From Lonicera japonica (lineage: Eukaryota > Streptophyta > Magnoliopsida > Dipsacales > Caprifoliaceae): a stretch of 64,000 nt of DNA. Every line of letters begins with the position of its first letter. The stretch's first letter is position 1. Below, one piece after another: positions 21,965 to 31,330 of the stretch. A model generated the notes under the pieces. It ran no database searches and had not been told where the DNA came from. It saw only the letters and a list, made by a program, of their open reading frames with translations. Made by a program: the position numbers and the translations under genes. The stretch covers positions 37,126,969-37,190,968 of the forward strand of contig CM038468.1 of NCBI GenBank assembly GCA_021464415.1, in the 5' to 3' direction.

Positions 21965-23342
21965 TGTTGACTTGAAAGTCATTAATCTTGTTTTGATAAT
22001 AACAATAAACTTAATCTTGTGTAATTTAACCTAGTTGATGTTTTAAGTTATAGCCACACAATATTGATCACACGTGGATTTAACCGAAAAGTCGGAATCA
22101 AGATCATTCTTCTACAAAGTATTGCAATCAAAGTTTTACATCTCACACATCTCTTGTCAACACATCCTCAATGAGATTTCTAAAGTACAATGAGCCAAGG
22201 AAGAAAAGAAAAGAAGAATCAAACAAAGCCCTCGAAGACTCGTTATTGCATATGTGAGTGAGTGCTTTAGTTTCCTTGTAAAGATTCCCATTTGATCATC
22301 ATAGCTTATACAATATTTCAATATTATAAGATTGATCAAATCAAAAGTTGGATCAAGTTTCCTTGAGAAAATCTTATTTTTGGGAAAAATCGTTTTGGAA
22401 CAAATACTTTTTAAATATTAAACAAACTCATTTCAGAGCTCTTTTCGTTATAGAAGTCTTAGATACTCATATTTAAGTATCCCCTTGCTTCAAAATTGAT
22501 TTTTGAGCTAATTTGCAAAAGTATGAAAAATGGGATTTTTGATCAAACTGGCAGCAGACCAGAAGAGACCATCAGTCGACTGATGAACATTGCTCAGTCG
22601 ACTGATGGCCCAGAAACTAGCCGTTGGAGTTTTGATTTTTTACCATTTTTGGTACCAAACTTTTACCAACTCCCTCCAAACGGCCATATGTTGTCTTAGA
22701 CTATATATACACCCTCTAAGACTTATTTAAACACTCTTGAATCATTCTTACACTATTATATTCATCTACACTCAATATTCAAAGATTCAAGAACATTTTC
22801 CTTTGATCAATCATCTTTATTTTGAGCTATACTTTATTGATTAAATTAGATATCTCTTAGTGTGAGCCTAAGTTGTAATCTTCATACACTATAGAGCTAT
22901 TGTACATTGGTGTTAGTCACCAAATCATTTCTTTCAAACATTAAGAGAGGTTTATCTCTTAAGATATCAAGAGAGTATTCTTGTGTGAGTATTGAGAGAA
23001 TTCCAATACTTGTAAGAGTGTGTGAGAAAGATACACTTGTAAAGGTTTGATCTTCACCTGGAAGGAGATCGGTTATAGTGGAATTTCTCGGGGTACTAAC
23101 CGAGCGCAGAGTAGGGGCTAACAAGCCGAACCGTGTGGACAAAAAGTCTTTGACTTTGATCGGTTTAATCTTTCTATCTCTTGAACTCTTATTGTGTTAT
23201 TTGCACCTTGTGATTGGATTTATCTTTGCTTATTGTTTGGTTGATTGATATAGACATCAAATATTTTTAAATTGATTTTAAAAATCCCATTAAGTTTTAA
23301 AAACCCTATTCACCCCCCCTCTAGGGTATTTTCTAACCTACA
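21965..23342 (+). repeat. 3-prime LTR of the complete Sirevirus
   Basis: 1378 bp, starting TGTTGACTTG and ending with CCTACA. It retains two perfect palindromes (22571-22584, 22595-22604) and the TATATATAC box. About 28 differences from the 5-prime LTR, mostly transitions. Confidence 0.93.
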
Positions 23343-23994
23343 CACATCTCATCTTTCATCATTATTGAAGAAATCTCCACCTCCATGGACAGATGTTCAG
23401 ACTCAAGCAGTCAAGAAACTAAAGTCTCTTACATCCAATTTTCCAATGCTGAAGATTCCCTCCATAGGACAAAGAATACTCCAGACTGACGCCAGTAATG
23501 AGTATTGGGCAGCCATCCTCCTTGAAGAAGAAAATGGAATCCGAACACCATGTGGATATAAATCTGGCAAGTTTAAACAAGGAAAATTGCACTATCATTC
23601 TACATTCAAAGAAATCCTTGTAGTCCGCCGTGGTATTGAAAAGTTTCAGTTCCACCTGATTGGCCACCATTTCAAAATTGAGATGGATATGACATCCTTC
23701 CCAACAATGATTCAATTCAAGCAGAAGCAAATCCCGAATTCGCAACTTTTACGTTAGTCTGAATGGTTCTCTCAATGGGATTATAAAGTGAAACATGTAA
23801 AAGGAAAGGATAATATAATCGCTGATTTCTTCTTTCGGCCAAACCAAAGTACCAGCCATGTATCCCACATCGCCCCAATAACTGAAGAGCCTTTCTGCAA
23901 GCCTTTTAAATTCAATGAACCTCTTCCCTATTTCCCACACAACCTACCTTGTTTGCCTTGTATCTATCCACTTACCCTCATACCTTCCTCCAAC
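23343..23994 (+). pseudogene. Pararetrovirus RNase H
   Basis: Viral coding resumes after the target duplication, in a frame that continues the RT. It carries RILQTDASNEYWAAILLEE (first catalytic Asp), a STFKEILVVRRGIEKF helix with the Glu, and KVKHVKGKDNIIADF with the last Asp region. One TAG at 23755-23757 breaks it. RNase H removes pregenomic RNA during reverse transcription. No stop follows in this frame before the downstream ORF, so the RNase H tail reads directly into it. Confidence 0.85.
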
Positions 23995-25029
23995 ATGAAT
24001 TCCGATCAAGCAAGTTCCTCAAATCCTCTACCAAAGCCAAATCCCACTCCTTCAAAAAATCCTCCTTTTCAACCATTTCAATTTTCTGATTTTAAACATT
24101 TTCTTGAACCCTTAGAAGCCATTCCTTACCTCCCTACAGAGATTCAAAACATTGTCCTTACTCATGCTTTAAAGTTACGAGACAAAGAACTTGTTATCAA
24201 GTTTCTTGAAGTCTTACTTGAGAAACATGGACTTGTCTTAAGAGGACTATGCCTCCATCCTAAGTATCCTTTCTGTTCTTTGTTCCATATTCACCATCCT
24301 CATCGTGTACCCATGCTTACCCTTGTTTTCCTTTGGTATTTGACTAGAGCCTATATTGTAGGTTTTATCTTTAAAGCCCTTGATTTGTTGCATTATATCC
24401 AAGTCGCTACTTCTGATCCTGAGATTCAAGCTATTTATTCAGAATTATACGGTGCTCCTAGTACCTATAATTTTATCATCTTTCTTAAATGGTTTAAGTC
24501 TTTAGATAATTGGAAAACTGCATTACAGACTCATCACCGTACTTATTGCCTCATCCAGTTCCATGGCCCATTAAGAACTCCTCATTCAGATGGTTCCAAT
24601 GCACAGATCATTGAATGGTTCCCCACCAATCTCTCTAAATCAATTAAAGAACCATATAATCTTAATTATGTCATCTTCCTCCAAAATATATGTGCCTTAA
24701 ATCATGTAAATTATGATGAAGTCCCAGATTACATCAAATTTAATAATGATCCCTGGCATAATTCTGATTGGAATGATCATGACTGTTTCCATCTGTTCGA
24801 ATGTCTCTACATCTATGCACAGCACCATAAATGGAATTATGGAGATATTAGTTCAGATTCTGAGGCATTTGTTGGAATGAGCTCTGGAGATGAAGAAGCA
24901 GAAAACCCGCCAGATTTTGCAGCAGAACTTGATGACCTTGCAAACACTAGTAATGATGATGATGGACCACCTTATCTCACTCCTGATCATCATTCTGACT
25001 TTGACACAAATGGCAACGAGACTGATTAA
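23995..25029 (+). CDS. Pararetrovirus second protein (ORF2-like), unknown function
   Basis: ATG 23995 opens 345 intact codons in the same frame as the RNase H tail. The N-terminus is Ser/Pro-rich. The middle is helical and aromatic-rich (KHFLEPLEAIPYLPTEIQ, EKHGLVLRGLCLHPKYPF, LTLVFLWYLTRAYIVGF). The C-terminus is strongly acidic (SSGDEEAE and runs of Asp). Florendoviruses carry a second ORF of unknown role in this position; I recognise no domain. It is the only long viral frame here without a stop. An alternative reading is that it is expressed as a fusion to the polyprotein. Confidence 0.65.
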   Translation: MNSDQASSSNPLPKPNPTPSKNPPFQPFQFSDFKHFLEPLEAIPYLPTEIQNIVLTHALKLRDKELVIKFLEVLLEKHGLVLRGLCLHPKYPFCSLFHIHHPHRVPMLTLVFLWYLTRAYIVGFIFKALDLLHYIQVATSDPEIQAIYSELYGAPSTYNFIIFLKWFKSLDNWKTALQTHHRTYCLIQFHGPLRTPHSDGSNAQIIEWFPTNLSKSIKEPYNLNYVIFLQNICALNHVNYDEVPDYIKFNNDPWHNSDWNDHDCFHLFECLYIYAQHHKWNYGDISSDSEAFVGMSSGDEEAENPPDFAAELDDLANTSNDDDGPPYLTPDHHSDFDTNGNETD

Positions 25030-25575
25030 GTTCCAACTCAGTCTCTACTCACTGTCGGCAGGATGAGTCAGCCGCCCTCGAACTCGTCTCTCCTTTTATA
25101 AAAAAGTGATGTGACAAAAGTATTGTATTATTAAGATGCCTTTTCTTTATGTCAATGTAATCTTTTACTTTATGTTGTTGTTTCTTTTCCTTTGTAAGGA
25201 ATCTACTTTATGCTTTTGCTTTAATTATTTTAATAGACAGCTGTCCTCTATTATTGAGTCCTGTTGCTCAGCCCTTCCTCTATAAAAGGAGTGAGCTTAG
25301 TTCATTTGATGTATCCTGGTTTGTAAGCAAGTGTGAGTTTGTAAGTGTGAACAGAGCCTTCTCCCATGAGAGTCTCTTTTTATATAACATAAGCATGCCA
25401 GTTATCATGTTTGTTATCCTTGGTTTTTTATTCTTCATTGGTTCATGAGTCTGTCTCTTCTGTTTGTGTTATTGTGTTACGATTTCACATATAATTTGTT
25501 GTTGGGATATAGAGACTCGTTGTTGTAATCTCCCGTGTTGTTAGTCTTCCTTGTTTGTTTCCTTTAGGTATTGCG
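25030..25575 (+). promoter_or_regulatory. Pararetrovirus intergenic region with 35S-like promoter
   Basis: The region has no long coding frame. The TATA box TATAAAAGG at 25281-25289 (context CCTCTATAAAAGGAG) resembles caulimovirid pregenomic RNA promoters. Transcription would begin near 25310, run through the terminal repeat and, on the circular genome, into the primer site and leader at 3648. Confidence 0.6.
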
Positions 25576-25663
25576 TAGTCCATAACTACCATAACTACGG
25601 ATATCCTCCCCCTATATTCGTAGTCCATAACTACCATAACTACAGATATCATCCCCCTATATT
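25576..25663 (+). repeat. Terminal 43-bp motif, two tandem right copies
   Basis: Copy one (25576-25618) and copy two (25621-25663) repeat the motif seen at 3605-3647 with a 45-bp period. Copy one is closer to the left copy (GGATATCCTCC) than copy two (AGATATCATCC). The next bases (TGTGGAGAGAGTAAATGAC) resemble the repeat region left of the virus. Confidence 0.75.
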
Positions 25664-26469
25664 TGTGGAGAGAGTAAATGACTATTAACCCTCCCTATGT
25701 GAGTCGAGTATCGTCTGGACAGATGAAAAAAATACTATGTTTTGTGGGTTTCATTCATCTTCTTGATTCTAAATAAATGTATGATCATATATGAGAGATT
25801 TAATCCATCTTAATACTCCAAAAAACATGTACAAACCTCTTTTGTTTCATTATGCTTTAGAATGTCATCATTATCACCACCTTCTTCTTTCTTCACCATC
25901 ACCAAGTTCTTTCTTCTTATATCCAAAACTTTTACTTAATATTCAAACAACCAACCAATAATGCTTGCACTTGGATTTAATGTAGAAATGTTGATTTTTG
26001 GAGCCAAAATGGTAAAGAACCGAGTTTGAATGCAATACCCGGGGTAAATGGGGAGAGGGTTTGTGGGGAGAGTAAATGGGGTTTATGGGGGAAGGGTGAA
26101 TATATTATGTGGGGGTGGGGGGTGTTAGTGAGATATGAGGGGGTGTTTTAAAGTGTGTGATTAATTTATCATCCATGTCTAAATTGATAGATTAATTTTT
26201 TTACCTTAGAGTATATATGTTAATTGAGGGGGGTGTTTGTGAGATATAAGGGGACTGTTTAAAAGTAGATCTATTCAAAATTAAGTGGAGGGTGTTTCTG
26301 AGAGAAATGGAGGTTGTAAATAGTCTCACCCTATTTAAATGATGCAAACCAGCGCATCTAAGACCCTAGAGTTGCAACTCTACTTTGACTGATGTCAATC
26401 AGTCACTTCCTACTCTCTAAGAATTATATGGATTTTTTTGATGACTATGCATGTTTCCTGACTTAATTA
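25664..26469. other. Non-coding spacer with G-rich repeats
   Basis: No ORF of note. 25688-25703 is an inverted match (15 of 16) to 3571-3586, left of the virus. 26040-26160 is rich in GGGGAGAG- and GGGTGAAT-like units similar to the MULE ends. The stretch may be the other half of the repeat into which the virus inserted. Confidence 0.45.
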
Positions 26470-26567
26470 GAGCATCCACAGTGTACTTTTAATATTTAGG
26501 CTAAATTTAGTATTTATATTGTTAATTTTTAAAGCAATGCACAATGGGTATGGTAAAAAAAGAATTA

Positions 26568-26702
26568 TACGAATGAAGCAGACTCGTATAGTTGGCATGA
26601 AAAAAAAAACACAAAATTGGCCATACGAATGTGGCTCAATCGTATGAGCCATACAAATTTGGCACAATCGTATGGTTCATACGACCTTGGCACAATCGTA
26701 TG
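26568..26702. repeat. Left subterminal TCGTATG/CATACGA repeats of Harbinger element
   Basis: CATACGA lies at 26622-26628 and 26678-26684. TCGTATG lies at 26640-26646, 26668-26674 and 26696-26702. Variants occur at 26568 and 26584. They form inverted pairs about 11-12 bp apart with a TTGGCACAA-like spacer. The same heptamers occur at the right end. They are likely binding sites for the element's own proteins. Confidence 0.65.
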
Positions 26703-27345
26703 ACCAATTATTGTATTTATTTATTTTTATTTTTTTAACTCTTTTGGTTACACCGTTTGGTCCATAATTTTTGTTAATTATATTTTTGCCCCAACAATAG
26801 AATAACTCAAATGATCTAGTTTAAAATACAAAAAAAATTTATATGATTTGTATTAAACATAAAAAAAATTAAACTAAGTTCTAATTTCAATTGCAAAAGG
26901 TTCCAAAAAATGCTTTGCCACTTTTAATAATTTTTTCAACACCCATTTATTATGTTTGGCAAGATACCATAATTTTTTTTCAAAATTATTATGATTATTC
27001 TTTTGACAAATCATTATTCAAATGTTCATATGATTGTGTTTTTGAAACTCCTTTTTTCTTTAGACTATGATTGAGGCCCCATCTGTAGTCTTTTGTGTTT
27101 TTTATGTCTTTAAAATGAAACAAATTAAAGAAGGCATTTGCATGCATTCGTAGCATAAACCAGAAAGAAAATTACATCTTCATCATTCTCAACATTACTC
27201 TACTTCTGTTTAATTTAAGATCAGTCCCATTTCAAGATTTTTTCAATTTTTCATGTAAGTGTTTTTAAATTTTTAATTCTTTCTTCTAGTCTTGTACTTT
27301 TCTAAATTATTCTTATAGTCAAATATTTTTTTCACATAAATTATA
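26703..27345. other. AT-rich spacer before the PMD gene
   Basis: Long A and T runs, no coding frame. It probably holds the promoter and leader of the PMD gene, though I see no single convincing TATA box. Confidence 0.4.
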
Positions 27346-29851
27346 ATGGATGTTGTTCATCGAATGTTTGGTAATAAAATAACAAATCAAAGTAAGAAAG
27401 ATAGAGCGTCTGCATCTACGTCTACACCTACAGAAAGGTGTGAACCTCCTAGAACGAGTACTGGTGGAGGCGGTTCGTTACGTAGGAGAAGAGAGTCGCC
27501 GATAACACCTGGTAGAGCTAGTTCCGCTGAGACATCAAGGAACATTATTGAACAAACTGAAGTTGAAGATGTCGTGTACAAACTTCAAGTTGTGGATGAT
27601 AATTCTAGTATACGTATTACAAAACAGTACATTCGGTTAGTAAATTATGTTCCTACTAATATTGCTGATTATAATGCACAAGGTAATATATACAACTTAC
27701 GCGGTAATTGGACGGGCCCAAGTAAAATTTATCGCAAAGTTATTCCAAATTACCCTGAAGTGAAACGCATTATTGATCTAAGTGGTTGGTCTCAACTTTG
27801 GCAAATCGAGATGCCTAAATCAGACCACAAACTTGTAGCTTCAATCATACAACGGTGGTTAAATAAAACTCACACTTTTCACCTTCCTGTGGTCGAAATG
27901 GGTATTACTCCATTTGACTTTACACTCGTAACAAGTAATCACAAACTTTATTTTTACAAGCTTTATTTATGAACTATAATTTATTTTTAATACTATATTT
28001 AATTGTAGGAATATCTTCTGGAGTTGGAAAAAGGAATTGAATTTTTGTTTCGGTTTGATTCTGTAACAGGTTGCAGGTCAATGTTTCGGTTTTTGATTTT
28101 CTTGTATTCTAATGGCGAAGAGAGGATCAGGAAACCTGACTTTATTTGCATCTTGGCAAGTAGATGCCAAGGTTGTCGCCAAGCTTCGAAACACATGTTT
28201 TGAAGCTTTTATTGGGGAGACAGTACCCTAATTCAACGAGCAAAACTACATGGTCCCCATTGAAGTTATTGCTAATTATTTTCCTGGCATGCCATCATTG
28301 GTTGAAAAATGTAAAACAAACGCATTGCCAGTGAAGTGTGTTAAGGAATATTTAATGAATGAGATGATTCTTACAAATACTGAGCCACATATTATAGCTA
28401 GAAGTTTTTGTTTTTTTGTGATTGGTTCTTTTTTTCCTAAATGGAGCACATTACATTCCATTCGGTATGCTATCCCTTGTTGAGGACATACAAAATATTG
28501 GAATCTATGATTGGGGTTCTGCAATTCTGGCACGTGTGTATTATGGATTAGACGCCATTGTTCCAATAGCGGCCCAAAAACGAACTAAGAGTGTTGATTG
28601 TTTTTGGCAATTCATTGAGGTATGAAAATATCTTACTGTGTATTATTACTTTTCATTAATTTTTATTCTATATTTTTTATTATCAGCTATTATTAATATA
28701 ATAACCTTTTTTGCAGTATGTAATGTATGAGTATTTTGGCTACTTCATGTCCACAACTGAAAGTAAAATCTGTTGACACTTGGCCTCGGATCCATCACTA
28801 GGTCAAGACAAATAGAGAAAGACTCTATGGGCTAATTATACACAATTTTCCATCAACCCAACAACAAATAGAATTGCGGTCCCCCGACTCCATAATTTGG
28901 TGGCCATATTTAACATCACGATTACTTAATGAGAAACAATTACAATTAGCTTATGATGTCTCTATCCATCGTCATATGTTGTTAGATCCTCTCAACGGTG
29001 GTATATGGTATTTGGGAGAACATTGCGTTCGACAATTACGCCAGGTTATAGCCCTTCCAGATAACCCTCCAGAGGAATTAAGTTACATCTCTCGTGACAT
29101 TTACTTTGATCATGTCAGAGAAGTTAATTGGCCCTTAATTGATCAATTTTATGTTGAAGTCTCCCAAAAGAAATATGATGAATATTGGGCACAAGTATCT
29201 GGTGTCAGACTTATACCTCCTCTTATGCACTATAAAAATACAGATGCAATTGGTACAGCGACCGTATTAGGCATGGACGTAACTCTCCCATCTATTCCAC
29301 CAGAGCCAAATACTCTGTATCCGACCCGATCGTCCTCCTCGTCCAACACTTAATCTACCAATATAGATCGGAATTATAGGGTTACCACCTTTGATGCAGG
29401 AACAAAAGTGGTCGAGATTGAACGACCTACTACAATAGAAGATCTTCCTCCAGTGCATACTCATACAATAGATGAATGGAGGGTGATGTATGGAGAGGCT
29501 ACACATTATGGAAAAGAGGTGCGCAAAGTGTGTTTTCAGGAGACTATGAATTTCACGGTTGAGCTTCAATCTAGAGATCTTATGATGCGAGAGAGCCAAC
29601 AAGAAAATGCAAGATTACATGCTGAAATCGATCGATTAAGTGGTGCTTCTGCTTTCAACTATGGTGATAATGTATACAGATCCTCGATGGACGGATTAAA
29701 TGCATCAGATCCATAGTTTACTAGAAATTTAGGGTTTGCTAGATATGCTAGTTCATCTGGTCCAAGCTATCCAAGTGTTGAGTTCGGGTTTGGTCAATTT
29801 GGTTCTTCCTCTGGATTAAATACGCAATCTAGTTGGCCTACTCTGGATTAA
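27346..29851 (+). pseudogene. Plant mobile domain (PMD) gene inside the Harbinger element
   Basis: ATG 27346 opens a Ser/Thr/Arg-rich N-terminus, then the PMD core: LSGWSQLWQIEMPKSDHKLV, IQRWLNKTHTFHLP and VVEMGITPFDFTLVT. An intron (27935-28008, GT..AG) joins in phase to ISSGVGKGIEF. Later frames give RSFCFFVIGSFF, LVEDIQNIGIYDWGSAILAR (the conserved WGSA segment), a second intron (28620-28716) and IIWWPYLTSRLLN with GGIWYLGEHCVRQ. A coiled coil near 29600 (SQQENARLHAEIDRL) and a Ser/Gly-rich tail end at TAA 29849-29851. Shifts around 28100-28450 and 28760-28880 and stops at 29351 and 29714 break it. PMD proteins of the MAIL/MAIN type act in silencing and genome stability; TE-borne copies have unknown roles. 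Confidence 0.75.
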
Positions 29852-30078
29852 TTGTAAACATGTAATATGTATTTTATTGTGGACATGTTGTAATATTTGT
29901 GATTGTTTGTGACGAATATAAAATTTATTTAAAGTTAATATTATAATAATATCATTACAATTATAAGGATACAATATACCTTTGCATAATTTGAATTACA
30001 AAGCATATTAATATAAGCATACAAGGATAACGGTTTACAACCATATTATTATATGGTAACGCCATACTTAAGATAAAT
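29852..30078. other. AT-rich spacer, convergent 3-prime ends
   Basis: Lies between the ends of the plus-strand PMD gene and the minus-strand small gene. No ORF or clear motif. Confidence 0.4.
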
Positions 30079-30555
30079 CTAATGTGGTACGTACGCGAAT
30101 TCTTCTCCTTCGAAATAGAGATAACGTGCATTCGCATATTTCCTCTACATATTTACATTGATTTAGTATTAGTGCAATATTATATACAAATAATAGTATG
30201 AAAATATTTCAAATAACATTACCAACTCCCAATACTCTTCCATTCCACCTGTTGCTTCTTTCCTTTCTTCAAAAAAATAATGATATTTATGTGCCGCCTC
30301 TTTCACCTTCATCCAAATCGGTTTAAGTGTCTCAGGAGTTATTGTGTCTATATACGTACAACCATCCGGCTTAGGAGTTGTGTTGAATATTTTGGCCATT
30401 TCCACCCATGTCTGGTTATTCTCCCAGTCACACCATGTACCAGAATGAGTAACATGTTCCCATGCCCAGCACAAATTTATATGGTTAGATGTTGAAGATT
30501 TATTTGAATTTTGGAATAGTGCACGCCGGATAGATCGTTTAGATGAATAAGCCAT
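30079..30555 (-). CDS. Unrecognised two-exon gene in the Harbinger element
   Basis: Exon 1 is 30223-30555, starting MAYSSKRSIRRALFQ. The intron is 30145-30222 (GT..AG, 78 bp). Exon 2 is 30079-30144 and ends EGEEFAYVPH with a TAG. The product is about 132 residues and open throughout, which stands out in a decayed neighbourhood. The TATA-like CTATAAATA on the minus strand (30592-30600) lies 37 bp ahead of the ATG. The protein is Trp-rich (NLCWAWEHVTHSGTWCDWENN) with a helical C-terminal half (KPIWMKVKEAAHKYHYFF). I do not recognise the family. It could be a captured host gene or a standard accessory gene of this Harbinger group. Confidence 0.6.
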
Positions 30556-30600
30556 TGTCAATATGAAATAATAAATTCAACACATCTATTGTATTTATAG

Positions 30601-31330
30601 GAAAATTATATATTTTTTTCTTGGTGCTTTTTTTCCAAATTATTATAAAAGTAATATAAATACTTGTTTGTCTCCTCTGTATAGATATAAGTCAATTATA
30701 TTAATATTATAAAAGAAAAGAACACTTAATCTAATATAAGAAAAGTGTACTTTATAGATGATTGAATCGCCCGTGAACCTTGAAAAAACATAAAGTACAA
30801 TAATATATATATATTATTGTTTACATTAAAGTATGAAGACATAATGATGCCTATTGCGTAAATAGCCAAAACTACGCAGGCCTATTGCGTATATATATGA
30901 AAGGTTGCAGGCCTATTGCGTAATAAGTATAAAGTCTGCAGGCCTACTCCCTAAATCCCTCAAAGTTTGTACGATTGTTGATTTCTTCCACTATTTATTA
31001 TGCAACACTATTGTAATAGTACTATGCAGTACTATTGTAATATTGTAATATATATATGACTTGTTCCACCATTGATTCAGTAATTATATATATATATAAA
31101 TGTATAAGTATGTTAATGTATGTATACATAAATATGAGTATGTTTCACCTACTACAGATATTAAAAATGTAAAGATTTCAAATAAATGGCGTATCTATTT
31201 ATTTATTACTCGTATTTCATAGACTTGACAACAACTATATCAAATATTAATTGTTGATTATGGATTATAAATACGTGCGGAGCACGAGAGAGATGGATAA
31301 AATTTATTTTATGAAAAAAATTCACACAAT
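30601..31330. promoter_or_regulatory. Intergenic region between divergent genes with 31-bp repeats
   Basis: GCCTATTGCGTA recurs at 30849, 30880 and 30911, with a variant at 30942: four units at an exact 31-bp period. A plus-strand TATA box TATAAATA at 31266-31273 lies 58 bp ahead of the transposase ATG. The repeats are midway between the minus-strand small gene and the transposase, so they could regulate both. The rest is AT-rich. Confidence 0.6.

Larger units (their letters stand above)
13325..23342 (+). mobile_element. Complete Sirevirus (Copia) element with extra 3-prime ORF, nested in the pararetrovirus
   Basis: LTRs of 1377 and 1378 bp flank a 7.26-kb interior. The 5-bp target duplication CACAT is perfect (13320-13324 and 23343-23347). 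Order: LTR, PBS, gag, AP, IN, RT, RH, extra ORF, polypurine tracts, LTR. The coding block from 14758 to 19611 stays in one frame with three in-frame stops (16507, 17935, 19024). The LTRs differ at roughly 28 sites by eye, about 98% identity. The Sirevirus call rests on the long coiled-coil Gag, the multiple AGGGGGAG tracts and the extra ORF in env position. Confidence 0.95.
3605..25663 (+). mobile_element. Endogenous caulimovirid (florendovirus-like) genome, interrupted by two Copia elements
   Basis: The plus-strand gene order is that of a plant pararetrovirus: tRNA-Met primer site, leader, movement protein, coiled-coil segment, coat protein with Cys-rich finger, reverse transcriptase, RNase H, then a second protein of unknown role and a 35S-like promoter. 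Two Copia insertions (7175-11917 and 13325-23342) split it. Removing them and their target duplications leaves about 7.3 kb, one genome's worth. A 43-bp motif lies immediately before the primer site (3605-3647) and is found twice at the far end (25576-25618, 25621-25663). That fits linear integration of a circular genome opened near the primer site. Genus placement (florendovirus) is inferred from layout and a two-ORF plan. All large frames are damaged. Confidence 0.8.

Noticed and set aside
25254..25448. Small plus-strand ORF with a hydrophobic C-terminus after the viral second protein
   Set aside because: It overlaps the predicted 35S-like promoter and transcript start, and no homology was recognised.
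2..25752. GAAACCCACA at 2-11 and TGTGGGTTTC at 25743-25752 as ends of one large MULE holding the virus
   Set aside because: Only 10 bases match and similarity stops there; the internal candidate ends at 51-70 and 3574-3593 fit better. Chance cannot be excluded.
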